Assembly (NCBI RefSeq): GCF_004366075.1 | Contig: NZ_SODU01000002.1 | Location: 372,001-436,000 of the forward strand | Source: Kribbella pratensis | Lineage (GTDB): Bacteria; Actinomycetota; Actinomycetes; Propionibacteriales; Kribbellaceae | Reading direction: 5' to 3' | Length of the DNA stretch: 64,000 bases | Shown here: in pieces, positions 41,938 to 50,793 of the stretch | Position numbering within the stretch: position 1 is the stretch's first letter | Layout: every line of letters begins with the position of its first letter | The notes under the pieces: model-generated | What the model was told of the DNA's origin: nothing | The model's input: the letters and a program-made list of their open reading frames with translations, nothing else | Databases searched by the model: none | Made by a program: the position numbers and the translations under genes

Positions 41938-43175
41938 TTGGCCTCCTGAACCGCCGAGAGGTACGACGCGAGTTCGATCCTCGCGATCACCCCACGATGC
42001 ACCTCGTCGGGCCCGTCGGCCAGCCGCAACGCGCGGGCGCTCGTCCACGCCGCCGCGAGCGGGAAGTCGTCGGACAGCCCACCGCCGCCGTGCAACTGGA
42101 TCGCCATGTCGATGACGTCCTGCGCCATCCGCGGTACGGCGACCTTGATCTGACTGACCTCGCTCAACGCGCCGGCGAGTCCCTGCGTGTCCAGCAGGTA
42201 CGCCGTCTGCAGCACGAGCAACCGTGCCTGGTTGATCGCGATCCGCGCGTCCGCAATCCGCTCGCGGTTGCCGCCGAGGTTGACGAGCGGCTTGCCGAAC
42301 GCGGTCCGGCTGGTGCCACGCTGCAGGGCGAGCTCGAGTGCCTTCTCGGCCAGGCCGATCAGCCGCATGCAGTGGTGCACGCGGCCCGGTCCGAGCCGGC
42401 CCTGGGCGATCTCGAACGCCTTGCCCGGTCCGATCAGGATGTTCGCGGCCGGCACGCGCACTTCGGTGAACGACACCTCGCCGTGGCCGTGCGGCTCGTC
42501 GTACCTGCTCATCGCGGGAAGCAGGCGCTCGACCTTCACACCCGGGGTGTCCCGCGGGACCAGGACCATCGTGTGGCGTGCATACCGGTGGGCGTCGGGA
42601 TCGGTCAGGCCCATGAAGATCAGCAGTTGGCAGTCGGGGTGGCCGACGCCCGTGCTCCACCACTTGCGGCCGTTGATCACGACCTCGTCGCCGTCGAGGA
42701 CGGCAGTCGCCTGCATGTTGGTGGCGTCGGAGGACGCGACGTCCGGCTCGGTCATGCAGAACGCGGAGCGGATCGTCCCGTCCAGCAGCGGTTCGAGCCA
42801 GCGCTTCTTCTGGTCGTCGTTGCCGTACCGGAGCAGGACCTCCATGTTCCCGGTGTCCGGCGCGTTGCAGTTGAAGATGTACGGCGCGATGAACGAGCGG
42901 CCGGTCAGCTCCGCGATCGGGGCGTAGTCGAGGTTGCTGAGGCCTTCGCCGTACTGCTCGTTCCCCGGCTCGGCCGGTGGGAGGAACAGGTTCCACAGGC
43001 CTGCGTCACGGGCTTTCGCCTGCAGGTCCTTGATCATCGGTTGCGGCTGCCACGGGTCACCGGCGGTGCGGATCGCGGTGTGCAGTTCTGCCTCGACCGG
43101 CTCGATCTCGCTGCGCAGGAAGGTATCCACGCGGGCGATCAGATCCTGAGCCCGGGCCGAAGGTTCGAACCCCAT
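41934..43175 (-). CDS. Acyl-CoA dehydrogenase
   Basis: A 413-aa flavoenzyme from ATG 43175 with GAGGAG seven bases upstream. It has all acyl-CoA dehydrogenase landmarks: FCMTEPDVASSDATN, INGRKWWSTGVGHPDCQ (FAD-loop) and GRVHHCMRLIGLAEKAL. It also has RTAFGKPLVNLGGN and IQLHGGGGLSDDFPLA with DGPDEVHR at the C-terminus. The length and motifs match ACAD10/11-type enzymes, consistent with the adjacent APH-fold gene. First gene of the six-gene operon, divergent from a TetR regulator that likely represses it. Confidence 0.93.
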   Translation of the reverse strand: MGFEPSARAQDLIARVDTFLRSEIEPVEAELHTAIRTAGDPWQPQPMIKDLQAKARDAGLWNLFLPPAEPGNEQYGEGLSNLDYAPIAELTGRSFIAPYIFNCNAPDTGNMEVLLRYGNDDQKKRWLEPLLDGTIRSAFCMTEPDVASSDATNMQATAVLDGDEVVINGRKWWSTGVGHPDCQLLIFMGLTDPDAHRYARHTMVLVPRDTPGVKVERLLPAMSRYDEPHGHGEVSFTEVRVPAANILIGPGKAFEIAQGRLGPGRVHHCMRLIGLAEKALELALQRGTSRTAFGKPLVNLGGNRERIADARIAINQARLLVLQTAYLLDTQGLAGALSEVSQIKVAVPRMAQDVIDMAIQLHGGGGLSDDFPLAAAWTSARALRLADGPDEVHRGVIARIELASYLSAVQEAK

Positions 43176-43214
43176 CAAGACTCCTCCCTCTCGCCTTGAC
43201 CGTAGCTCAGCTTC

Positions 43215-43227
43215 TAAGCAATGCTCA
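43215..43227. promoter_or_regulatory. Candidate TetR operator
   Basis: TAAGCAATGCTCA, with dyad AGCA-A-TGCT at 43217-43225, lies in the 45-bp gap between the divergent starts. It touches the ATG at 43221, so it may argue for the ATG at 43233 as the true tetR start. The pattern resembles the AGCA/TGCT operators of fatty-acid-type TetR repressors. Confidence 0.5.
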
Positions 43228-43820
43228 ATGGCATGGATCACCGGCTGTCAGCGGAGGACCGCAAGAAGCAACTGGTCAAGATCGGCCTGATGATGCTTCG
43301 CGACCAACCGATCCATGAGCTGTCCGTCGACGCGATCGCCGCCGAGGCCGGGATCTCCCGCGGGCTGCTGTTCCACTACTTCCCGAGCAAGCGTGACTAC
43401 TACCTCGCCGTCATCGCCGCGGCCGGTCGACGCCTGCTCCGGGTCACGAAACCGGCCGAGACGCTGGCGCCGGAGGAGCAGCTCCACGAGATGCTGGTCC
43501 AGTTCGTTGCCTTCATCGCTCGTCGGCGTACGGCCTATATCTCGTTCGTCCGCGGTGCCGCCGGCGGCGACGACTTCGCGGTCGAGGTGTACGACGAGAC
43601 GCGCGCGGGCCTGACGAAGCGCATCCTCACCTACCTCGGCACCCCCGAGGTCGCCGACGAACCCGCGTCCCGCGAATACCTCCGCATCCACGCGTGGCTG
43701 TCGTACGTCGAGGACCTCGCGATCGAATGGTCCGGCCTCCCCGAGTCCGACCGCCCGTACACCGCCAACGAACTCGTCGACCACTCGATCGAGGCCCTGT
43801 ACCTCCTCCGCAAGCTGTAA
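43221..43820 (+). CDS. TetR family transcriptional regulator
   Basis: A 199-aa regulator (195 aa if ATG 43233 is used). HTH region HELSVDAIAAEAGISRGLLFHYFPSKRDYYLAVI is a textbook TetR N-domain. The ligand domain is helical and includes FVRGAAGGDDFAVEVYDETRAGLTKRIL. Divergent from the acyl-CoA dehydrogenase operon with a dyad in between, so it probably represses the operon in response to an acyl-CoA-type ligand. Confidence 0.9.
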   Translation: MLNGMDHRLSAEDRKKQLVKIGLMMLRDQPIHELSVDAIAAEAGISRGLLFHYFPSKRDYYLAVIAAAGRRLLRVTKPAETLAPEEQLHEMLVQFVAFIARRRTAYISFVRGAAGGDDFAVEVYDETRAGLTKRILTYLGTPEVADEPASREYLRIHAWLSYVEDLAIEWSGLPESDRPYTANELVDHSIEALYLLRKL

Positions 43821-43828
43821 CGCGGTGG

Positions 43829-43875
43829 GTTGGGGAGGATTGTTGCCCGATCCGGGTAGAAAACCCTCCCCAACC
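43829..43875. terminator. Terminator between tetR and the M81 peptidase gene
   Basis: An 11-bp stem (43829-43839 with 43865-43875) with a 25-base loop that itself can fold (CCCG/CGGG). Bidirectional, between convergent genes. Bases 43833-43857 are a copy of a 25-bp element also found at 63220-63244. Confidence 0.7.
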
Positions 43876-43893
43876 GCCCATTCCGAGGCGCGA

Positions 43894-45354
43894 TCAGGCC
43901 GGCGGGAGTAGCTCTACCGTCAGTTCTGGGTCGGTCATGTCTGGGTCGAAGGGGAAGAGGGGGCGGCGTACGGCGTGGTGGCCCAGGCGGAGGAGGTCTT
44001 GGTCTACGCCCCCGGGGGTGAGCGCGAGGAGCCAGTCGGCGGCGAGGTTGTAGAGCTCTGGTTCCAGGTAGCCGATCTTGACGATGACCAGGTCGGTGGC
44101 CGCGGGGTCGAGGCCGAGGAGGGTGAAGTCGGCGAGGTGGTGGTACGGCTTGCGGCGGGTCGTGAGGATCGAGTGCAGCCCACCGACCTGCACGACCGCG
44201 ACGGTGCCGCCGACGGGATCCTCGGAGATCGAGAACACGGTGCCGGACAGTGCGACCGGACCAGCGGGACCCGAGTCGACCTTGCCGCCGGCGGTGACCT
44301 CGACCGGATTCCCGACACCCGCCGCGACACAGGCGTCGACCGCCGCGGCGTCGGCGATGCTGGCGTGGATCGCGGTGGCCTTGCCGGAGGTCAGTTCTTC
44401 GATCGTGAGCAGCTGACCGAGCGTCCATGACGTGTCACCCGCGCCACCGGCGGTCGGGTTGTCACCCGAGTCGCTGATCAAGAACGGACGGGCATCACTC
44501 GCGAGCCCGGCAGTGACGCACTCGTGCAGCGTTCCGGTCGGCGCGACGAAGGCGAAGCCGTCACGGGCGTCCCAGTAGGCCTTGGCCAGCTCGGCGGCGT
44601 GCTCCGTGATCAGCGCATGATCGTCGCCCGTCACAACCACGGCCGCACGACACCGCGGCTCGTCGGCCCACGCGTATCCGACCCATACAGCGGCATCCAG
44701 TACGCCGGGCTCGTCCGCGATCTCGCCCACGCGCCGATAGATCGACTTGGCCGGCTCGAGTCGCGTCGACGTCTTCTCGCCCGGCAGCAGCACCGGCACC
44801 TGGACCCAAGCCTTCCCGGGCTTCCCGAGTCCGGACCGCAGCCGCTCCACCAGGTTGCGCAGCGCCCGCTCGCGGCTCTCCATCGCGTCCTCGTGCGGCG
44901 CCATCCGGTAGCACGTGATCAAATCGACCGCCGTACCGAGCTCGCGGGACACGTTCCCGTGCAGGTCCATCGACGCCGACACGAGGACGTCGGGACCGAG
45001 CACGGAACGGATCCGCGTCGCCAGGTCGGCCTCCGCGTCCTGCCGCCCGACGACGCTCATCGCGCCGTGGATGTCGAAGAACAACCCGTCCAAAGGCCCG
45101 GCGCCCTCGAGGCGCGTGATGATCTCGGCGGATAGGTCGTCGTACACCTCCGGCAGCACCGCGCCGCCGGGGAGGGACCGCGCGTGCAGCAGCGGGACCC
45201 ACTCGATGCCCTGCGCCCAGTCCTTGCCGAGGAAGTCGTACCGCTCCAGCAGGTGGTCACCGCGCCGTACGTCGAAATCGGCCAGGCCGGCCCGGTGGGG
45301 CGAGAACGTGCTGGACTCGATGGCGATCCCGGCAATGCCGATCCGAAGGTTCAT
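43894..45354 (-). CDS. M81 family metallopeptidase (MlrC/microcystinase-like)
   Basis: A 486-aa protein of the M81/DUF1485 family, related to MlrC of microcystin breakdown. The start ATG 45354 is favoured because homologues begin with RIGIAGIAIESSTFSP. Metal-site motifs are GLFFDIHGAMSV (Asp-x-His), MDLHGNVS and RMAPHEDAMESRERA. The C-terminal DUF1485 half has ISDSGDNPTAGGAGD. Cytosolic. It is divergent from no gene and follows the LacI gene on the same strand with a 39-base gap, so it may be regulated with it. The natural substrate is unknown. Confidence 0.9.
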   Translation of the reverse strand: MNLRIGIAGIAIESSTFSPHRAGLADFDVRRGDHLLERYDFLGKDWAQGIEWVPLLHARSLPGGAVLPEVYDDLSAEIITRLEGAGPLDGLFFDIHGAMSVVGRQDAEADLATRIRSVLGPDVLVSASMDLHGNVSRELGTAVDLITCYRMAPHEDAMESRERALRNLVERLRSGLGKPGKAWVQVPVLLPGEKTSTRLEPAKSIYRRVGEIADEPGVLDAAVWVGYAWADEPRCRAAVVVTGDDHALITEHAAELAKAYWDARDGFAFVAPTGTLHECVTAGLASDARPFLISDSGDNPTAGGAGDTSWTLGQLLTIEELTSGKATAIHASIADAAAVDACVAAGVGNPVEVTAGGKVDSGPAGPVALSGTVFSISEDPVGGTVAVVQVGGLHSILTTRRKPYHHLADFTLLGLDPAATDLVIVKIGYLEPELYNLAADWLLALTPGGVDQDLLRLGHHAVRRPLFPFDPDMTDPELTVELLPPA

Positions 45355-45393
45355 GTCTAAAACCTGCCACAACCGAGCCGTTTTGCGCACGGT

Positions 45394-46422
45394 CTAACTG
45401 TCGATTGTGGACACTCTCGGACCGGTGGATCCTCGAACGACGAGCTCGGTGGCCAGTTCTACGTGGAGGGCCTCGACCTCGTGGCGGTCCAGCAAGCGGA
45501 TCAGCAGGCTGACCGCCATCCGGCCCATCTCCTGCAGCGGCTGGCGGACGGTGGTGAGCTGGGGAGTGGTCACGCGCGAAAGGTCGAGATCGTCGAAACC
45601 CGCGATCGAAACATCGGTGGGTACCGAGAGGCCGCGCTCGCGAGCGGCTTGCAACGCACCGATGGCGGCCTTGTCGTTGAACGCGACCAGCGCGGTCGGC
45701 GGTGGATCTAGGTCGAGCAGCTCACCTGCGGCTCGGTACCCGTGCTGCGTCGTCGGCTGGTCGTGCCGGACCAGCGACGGGTCGGGCAGGATGCCGACGT
45801 CCGCGAGCGCAGCCGAGTGACCGCTCAGCCGCGCGTCGGCAGCGAGCCACTCACGCGGACCGGCAATCACACCGATGCGCGTGTGCCCGAGCCCGGTCAG
45901 GTACGCCGTGAGTTGCCGAGCGCCGGAGTGGTGAGCCGCGGACACCGAGGGGATGTCACGAGGCAGCGCCGTCCGCGGATCGACGACAACGAAGGGGAAG
46001 CGCCGCGAACTCAGCCGGACCAGGTCCTCGCTCGGCTCCGGCGGAAGGATCAGGATCGCGCCGCCGATCTCGCGACGGGCCGGCAGGCTCGCGAGCGCCG
46101 GGTCCTGCTGCGTGGACTCGCCGGCGTTGAGGACGACCTGCCGGCCGTGGCGGTCCAGCGTCTCCGCGATCGACGACACGATCAGCCCGAAGTAGTCCGT
46201 CAGCACGTACGGACAGCGCACGTAGACGGCTCCGTCGACGGGTTTCGCCGTACCGCCACGGGGTGCGGGCGCGCGCAGGCCGAGATTCTCGACCGCCTGC
46301 TCGACGAGCTGCCGTGTCTCGGGCGCCACGCTGCCCTGCTGGTTGAGCACGCGGGACACCGTCGCGATCGACACCCCGGTAGCGGCCGCGACGTCCCGCA
46401 CGGTCGCTCTACCGCGCGGCAT
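45394..46422 (-). CDS. LacI family transcriptional regulator
   Basis: A 342-aa repressor. The N-terminal HTH is ATVRDVAAATGVSIATVSRVLN, followed by the hinge helix region and a periplasmic-binding-like sugar domain (VVVDPRTALPRDIPSVSA, VAFNDKAAIGALQAARERGL, IAGFDDLDLSRVTTPQLTTVRQPL). Divergent from the GH30 glucosylceramidase gene, which it very likely controls in response to a sugar such as glucose oligomers or glucosylceramide products (inference). Confidence 0.93.
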   Translation of the reverse strand: MPRGRATVRDVAAATGVSIATVSRVLNQQGSVAPETRQLVEQAVENLGLRAPAPRGGTAKPVDGAVYVRCPYVLTDYFGLIVSSIAETLDRHGRQVVLNAGESTQQDPALASLPARREIGGAILILPPEPSEDLVRLSSRRFPFVVVDPRTALPRDIPSVSAAHHSGARQLTAYLTGLGHTRIGVIAGPREWLAADARLSGHSAALADVGILPDPSLVRHDQPTTQHGYRAAGELLDLDPPPTALVAFNDKAAIGALQAARERGLSVPTDVSIAGFDDLDLSRVTTPQLTTVRQPLQEMGRMAVSLLIRLLDRHEVEALHVELATELVVRGSTGPRVSTIDS

Positions 46423-46423
46423 T

Positions 46424-46520
46424 TGTTACATCCCGATGTTTCACGCTCAGCACTCTAGTCCCACGCTCCCAGACCTTGACAGTCCTCAGCACCGAGCGTT
46501 CTCTGAGGACGTTTGTTTCA
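46424..46520. promoter_or_regulatory. Candidate LacI half-sites in the divergent promoter
   Basis: The heptamer TGTTWCA occurs three times: 46424-46430, 46437-46443 and 46514-46520. TTGACA (46476-46481) is a good -35 for the GH30 gene. A partial dyad GAGCGTTCTC at 46494-46503 lies where the -10 should be. Any of these could be operator elements; none is a perfect palindrome. Confidence 0.35.
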
Positions 46521-46536
46521 TCAAGAGGAGTGAGCG

Positions 46537-48432
46537 ATGAGAACACCCGCCCTCGGCGTCGCCCTTGCTCTCGCGGCGACATCACTCAGCGGTCCCGCCC
46601 AGGCCCATCCCCCGACGACTCAGGTCAACGTCTGGGTCACCACGCCCGACCGGGCCGAGCTGCTCCACGAGCGCGCGCGCGTCTCGTTCCAGGACGGCGC
46701 GAGCGATCGGACCACGATCACGGTCGACCCGCGCACGACGTACCAGACCATGGACGGCTTCGGTGCCTCGATCACCGACTCGTCCGCCGCCGTGCTGTAC
46801 CGCCTCAGCCCGGCCGACCGCGAGCAGACGCTGCGCAAACTGTTCGACCCGCAGCAGGGCATCGGCGTCAGCTTCCTGCGGCAGCCGGTCGGCTCGTCCG
46901 ACTTCACGGCCGCGGCCGAGCACTACACGTACGACGACGTACCCACCGGCCAGACCGACTTCAGGCTGCGGAACTTCAGCATCGCGCACGACGAGCAACA
47001 GGTGCTGCCACTGCTCCGCCGCGCGAAGCAGCTCAACCCGGCGCTCAAGGTGATGGCGACGCCGTGGAGCCCGCCCGCCTGGATGAAGACCGGCGACTCA
47101 CTCGTCGGCGGACGGCTGAAGGACGACCCCCAGGTGTACGACGCGTACGCGCGCTACCTGGTGAAGTTCGTCCAGGCGTACACGCGGGCCGGCGTACCGG
47201 TCGACTTCCTGTCGATCCAGAACGAACCGCAGAATCGCAAGCCGAGCGCGTACCCGGGCACGGACCTGCCCGTCCGCCAGGAAGCCGCAGTAATCACCGC
47301 CCTGGGTCCGCTGCTGCAGAAGGTCAGCCCGCGGACGAAGATCCTCGGGTACGACCACAACTGGACCACCCATCCCGGTGACATCGCCTCCACCCCGCCT
47401 GGTGAGGATCCGGAGACCGACTACCCGTACAAGCTGCTGCAAACCTCGGCCGCGAAGTGGATCGCGGGTACGGCGTACCACTGCTACTCCGGCGACCCGT
47501 CCAAGCAGACCGACCTGCACAAGGCGTTCCCCTCGAAGGGAATCTGGTTCACCGAGTGCTCCGGCTCGCACGGGCCGAACGACACCCCGCCACAGATCTT
47601 CCGCGGCACGCTCACCTGGCACGCACGCACGCTGATGCTCGGCACGACGCGCAATTGGGCGAGGTCGGTCGTCAACTGGAACATCGCCCTCGACTCGACC
47701 GGCGGCCCGCACCTCGGCGGCTGCGACACCTGCACCGGCCTCGTCACGCTGCAGCCGGACGGGACGGTGTCGACGGATGCGGAGTACTACACGATCGGCC
47801 ACCTGTCGAAGTTCGTGAAGCCGGGTGCGGTGCGGATCGGGAGTACGTCGTACGGGACGACGGGATGGAACGGGCAACTGATGTCGGCCGCGTTCCGCAA
47901 TCCCGACGGTACGACGGCGCTCGTGGTGCACAACGAGAACGACGCGCCGCGGTCATTCGCGGTGGCGGTCGGGGACAAGTCCTTCGAGTACGAGCTGTCG
48001 GGTGGGTCGATCGCGACGTACACCTGGGGACCGACTTCGGCGGACGTGCCGCACGAGCTCTCGGCTGTGAGCGCGACCGCGAGCGTCAACGGAGCCGTTG
48101 CCGGCCTGCTGGTCGACGCGGACGGGTCGACCGTGTGGCAGAGCAAGGCGGCGCAGGCCCCCGGTCAGTGGGTGCAGGTCGACCTCGGAAAAGCGCAGAC
48201 GTTCCGGCAGGTCGCGTTGGACAGCGGCGGGAACCTCGGCGACTACGCTCACGGTCAGTCGGTTGCTGTCAGCAACGACGGGAGCAGCTGGCGGACGGTC
48301 TCCGACGGTAGGTCGAGCAGTCAGTTGACGACGATCGACCTACCGCCGACGCGGGCGCGTTACATCCGGATCACGCAGACCGGCAGTTCCGGCAATTGGT
48401 GGAGCCTGGCCGACCTGCGGATCTACCGCTGA
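46537..48432 (+). CDS. Secreted GH30 glucosylceramidase with C-terminal discoidin domain
   Basis: A 631-aa secreted hydrolase (AAGAGGAG seven bases before ATG 46537). The signal peptide is RTPALGVALALAATSLSGPAQA. The GH30 catalytic barrel has MDGFGASITDSSAAVL at its start, acid/base Glu in LSIQNEPQN, and the nucleophile in GIWFTECSGSHG. A beta-sandwich follows (NPDGTTALVVHNENDAPRSFAVAV). The last ~130 residues are a F5/8 type C (CBM32-like) module ending NWWSLADLRIYR. Acts on beta-glucosides such as glucosylceramide or beta-1,6-glucan. Divergent LacI gene nearby. Overlaps the convergent amidase by 10 bases. Confidence 0.93.
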   Translation: MRTPALGVALALAATSLSGPAQAHPPTTQVNVWVTTPDRAELLHERARVSFQDGASDRTTITVDPRTTYQTMDGFGASITDSSAAVLYRLSPADREQTLRKLFDPQQGIGVSFLRQPVGSSDFTAAAEHYTYDDVPTGQTDFRLRNFSIAHDEQQVLPLLRRAKQLNPALKVMATPWSPPAWMKTGDSLVGGRLKDDPQVYDAYARYLVKFVQAYTRAGVPVDFLSIQNEPQNRKPSAYPGTDLPVRQEAAVITALGPLLQKVSPRTKILGYDHNWTTHPGDIASTPPGEDPETDYPYKLLQTSAAKWIAGTAYHCYSGDPSKQTDLHKAFPSKGIWFTECSGSHGPNDTPPQIFRGTLTWHARTLMLGTTRNWARSVVNWNIALDSTGGPHLGGCDTCTGLVTLQPDGTVSTDAEYYTIGHLSKFVKPGAVRIGSTSYGTTGWNGQLMSAAFRNPDGTTALVVHNENDAPRSFAVAVGDKSFEYELSGGSIATYTWGPTSADVPHELSAVSATASVNGAVAGLLVDADGSTVWQSKAAQAPGQWVQVDLGKAQTFRQVALDSGGNLGDYAHGQSVAVSNDGSSWRTVSDGRSSSQLTTIDLPPTRARYIRITQTGSSGNWWSLADLRIYR

Positions 48433-49649
48433 GCCTCGATCCAGCACGCGACCGCAGCCGCCTGTTCGTTGCTTGCAGCAATGACCTGGAGGCCGACGGG
48501 AAGGCCGTCAGCCGGAATCGGCAGGCTGACGGCCGCGTGCCTGGTGAGGTTCGCGAGGCGCGTGTTGTTGAGGAGCTGCCGGCGTACGTCGACATCGGCC
48601 GCGGTCAGCGGCGGCGCGGTGGTGAGAACTGTCGGGGTGAGTACGGCGTCGACGTGCTGGAAGACCGCATCGAGCTCGGCGGTGATACTCGCGGCGTCTT
48701 CTTGTGCACGTCGATAGTCAGCCGGTTTCACCTGTGCCGCTTCGATCAGACGCTGACGTACGTCGGGTTGGTATCGGTCCTGTGAGCGGCCGCGGTGGTT
48801 GGCCACCGCTTCGGGTCCTTGGATGTTGGCTGCGGTCGAGAAGCTGTGCGACCAGTCCGGGAGCCGCACGTCGAGGGTATCGAGTCCCTCCAGCGCAGCA
48901 GTCCATGCACTGCGGGCCTCAGGACTCAGTTGCAGGTACTCGGGGTTCGTCGGCACTCCGAGGCGGGGTCTGCGAGTAGTCACAGATCCCATGCCTGCCA
49001 GCACACTCAGGGCGTAGGCAGCATCTGCTGCGGTGCGAGTCAAAACGCCTACGTGGTCGAGGCTCTGGGACAACGGGAAGACCCGATCGGTCGGCAAGGT
49101 GTCGTACGACGGTTTGAAGCCGACGACCCCGCACAACGCCGCAGGGATCCGCACCGAGCCCGCCGTGTCCGTCCCGAGCGCCAGCGGCACCACGCCGGCC
49201 GCGACAGCAGCAGCCGAGCCCGAACTCGATCCACCGGTCATCCGCGACGGGTCGTGCGGATTCCGGCACGGTCCGACGCGGTTCGACGTACCCGTGCAGC
49301 CGTAGGCGAACTCGTGCGTGTGGCTCAGCCCGATCACGATCGCGCCGGCAGCACGCAACCGGCGTACGACTTCCGCGTCCTGTTGCCCGATCTCGTCCAT
49401 GGACGCGGACCCGCAGCGGTACGGCAGGCCTTCGACCTCGATGATCTCCTTCACCAGCACAGGTACGCCGGCCAGCGCACCGGTCCGGGCGTGTGCGGCG
49501 GCCGCCTTCCGCGCACCGTCGACGTCCAGGTGCACGATCGCGTTCAGGTCCGCCGTGTCGGCGGCCCGCGCCAGCGCGTCCTCGACCAACTGCACCGGAT
49601 CCAGCGCACCGTCCCGTACGCCGGCCGCGATCTCCTCCAACGTCCTCAC
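48423..49649 (-). CDS. Amidase (amidase signature family)
   Basis: A 408-aa hydrolase. The Ser-cisSer-Lys triad regions are GVPVLVKEIIEVEG (Lys), MTGGSSSGSAAAVAAGVVPLA (cis-Ser) and GTDTAGSVRIPAALCGVVGFKPS (nucleophile Ser). Somewhat short compared with the usual 450-500 aa, the shortening being in the second half. The substrate cannot be read. It stands alone on its strand. Confidence 0.92.
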   Translation of the reverse strand: MRTLEEIAAGVRDGALDPVQLVEDALARAADTADLNAIVHLDVDGARKAAAAHARTGALAGVPVLVKEIIEVEGLPYRCGSASMDEIGQQDAEVVRRLRAAGAIVIGLSHTHEFAYGCTGTSNRVGPCRNPHDPSRMTGGSSSGSAAAVAAGVVPLALGTDTAGSVRIPAALCGVVGFKPSYDTLPTDRVFPLSQSLDHVGVLTRTAADAAYALSVLAGMGSVTTRRPRLGVPTNPEYLQLSPEARSAWTAALEGLDTLDVRLPDWSHSFSTAANIQGPEAVANHRGRSQDRYQPDVRQRLIEAAQVKPADYRRAQEDAASITAELDAVFQHVDAVLTPTVLTTAPPLTAADVDVRRQLLNNTRLANLTRHAAVSLPIPADGLPVGLQVIAASNEQAAAVACWIEAQR

Positions 49650-49696
49650 TCCCCCATCAGACCACGGAGAGAAGACGGAAACAGGAGCGTCATGCC

Positions 49697-50167
49697 ATGT
49701 TGCTACCGTCCGATGGCATGGTGATCGACGGAGTGGAACTGCGGCCGGCGCCGCCGACCGACGCGGATGTGCTGGCCCTGACCACCGCGCAACAGGCCGA
49801 ACTGGCAGCGATGTACGGCGATGACCAGCCGCTCGTCGGCCTGCATCCTGACATCACGTTCACGGTCCTGACGCTGGAAGGAACACCGGTCGGCTGCGTC
49901 GGCCTCCAGCCGGTCGGGCCTGGGCTGGGCGAGATCAAGCGGATGTACGTCGTACCGTCGGCCCGCGGCTGGGGCCTGTCACGCATGCTCCTCGAGGTCG
50001 TCGAACAGCAGGCCCGCACAGCAGGCCTCACCAGACTCCGCCTTGAAACCGGCACCAAGCAGGTCGAAGCGATCGCCCTCTATACCAACCACGGCTACCA
50101 ACCGACCCCGCCGTACCCACCCTTCGAAAACGAGATCGTCTCCCTCTGCTACGCCAAGGATCTCTAG
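49697..50167 (+). CDS. GNAT family N-acetyltransferase
   Basis: A 156-aa acetyltransferase (AGGAG nine bases before ATG 49697). The acetyl-CoA loop is IKRMYVVPSARGWGLSRMLLEVVEQ (V-P-S-A-R-G-x-G), with LRLETGTKQVEAIALYTNHGYQPTPPY after it, a pattern typical of small GNATs acting on amino groups. The stop shares its bases with the stop of the convergent membrane gene (TCTAGA). Confidence 0.88.
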   Translation: MLLPSDGMVIDGVELRPAPPTDADVLALTTAQQAELAAMYGDDQPLVGLHPDITFTVLTLEGTPVGCVGLQPVGPGLGEIKRMYVVPSARGWGLSRMLLEVVEQQARTAGLTRLRLETGTKQVEAIALYTNHGYQPTPPYPPFENEIVSLCYAKDL

Positions 50168-50775
50168 AGGTTCAGCACCAGGTCTTCGCCTTCGCGGTGG
50201 AAGCCCAGGTTTTCGAGGTACGGCGTGGAGTCGCGCATTCGGGGTGGGGCGATGACCTGGTGGAAGCCCTGATCGGTGAAGACATCGCTGCGGCGGTAGA
50301 CGAACTCTCCGGGCGTGAAGTCGCGGTACTTCGGCACCACGTAGTCGAGGTCGATCTGTGCGCGGCCGGTGCCCGCGTCGTGGGCAAGGACGACGCCGAC
50401 GGTGCGGTCGCCGTGCTGGACCAGGAACGCGTACGGGCTGGTGGCGAGCGTGAAGCCGGGGTTGAACCGGGTGATGTCCTTCTGGTGCCGCTCGAGGATG
50501 TAGCCGAGGTACGCGTCGGCCGAGTTCACCGGGAGCACCTGGTACTCAGCCTCGTCGTGCCGGTGCCGGAGCAGTCGCCAGAGATGTACGACGTTGATGA
50601 CCGCGAGGACCGCGTTCATACCGACCATCGGCCACACGCCGACGGCCGCGTTGAACCCGACCAGGATCACGCAGCCGATCAGGTTCAGGATCCGCAACCG
50701 AAGGATCCGGGTCTGCAGCAACGACCACACGACCAGCGCGGATCCGCCCCACCCGATGATGCTCCACACGTCCAC
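50164..50775 (-). CDS. YgjV-like membrane protein with C-terminal acetyltransferase-like domain
   Basis: A 203-aa protein. The first 70 residues hold three short hydrophobic segments (IIGWGGSALVVWSLL, LNLIGCVILVGFNAAV, VGMNAVLAVINVVHLWRL), as in the YgjV inner membrane family. The remaining 130 residues (QKDITRFNPGF ... VGVVLAHDAGTGRAQIDLDYVVPKYRDFTPGEFVYRR ... YLENLGFHREGEDLVL) read like a degenerate GNAT fold with a G/A-rich strand and a final GF motif. It is divergent from the aminotransferase gene with only 18 bases between the starts. Confidence 0.75.
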   Translation of the reverse strand: MDVWSIIGWGGSALVVWSLLQTRILRLRILNLIGCVILVGFNAAVGVWPMVGMNAVLAVINVVHLWRLLRHRHDEAEYQVLPVNSADAYLGYILERHQKDITRFNPGFTLATSPYAFLVQHGDRTVGVVLAHDAGTGRAQIDLDYVVPKYRDFTPGEFVYRRSDVFTDQGFHQVIAPPRMRDSTPYLENLGFHREGEDLVLNL

Positions 50776-50793
50776 ACCGCGAGACTAGTGTGC

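Noticed and set aside
41938..42996. N-terminal extension of the SDR at 41119-41937
   Set aside because: This part is antisense-frame noise inside the acyl-CoA dehydrogenase gene; the GTG overlapping its stop is the natural start.
43161..43172. GGTTCGAACCC resembling a tRNA T-arm
   Set aside because: It lies in the first codons of the acyl-CoA dehydrogenase; no acceptor, D or anticodon arms can be folded around it.
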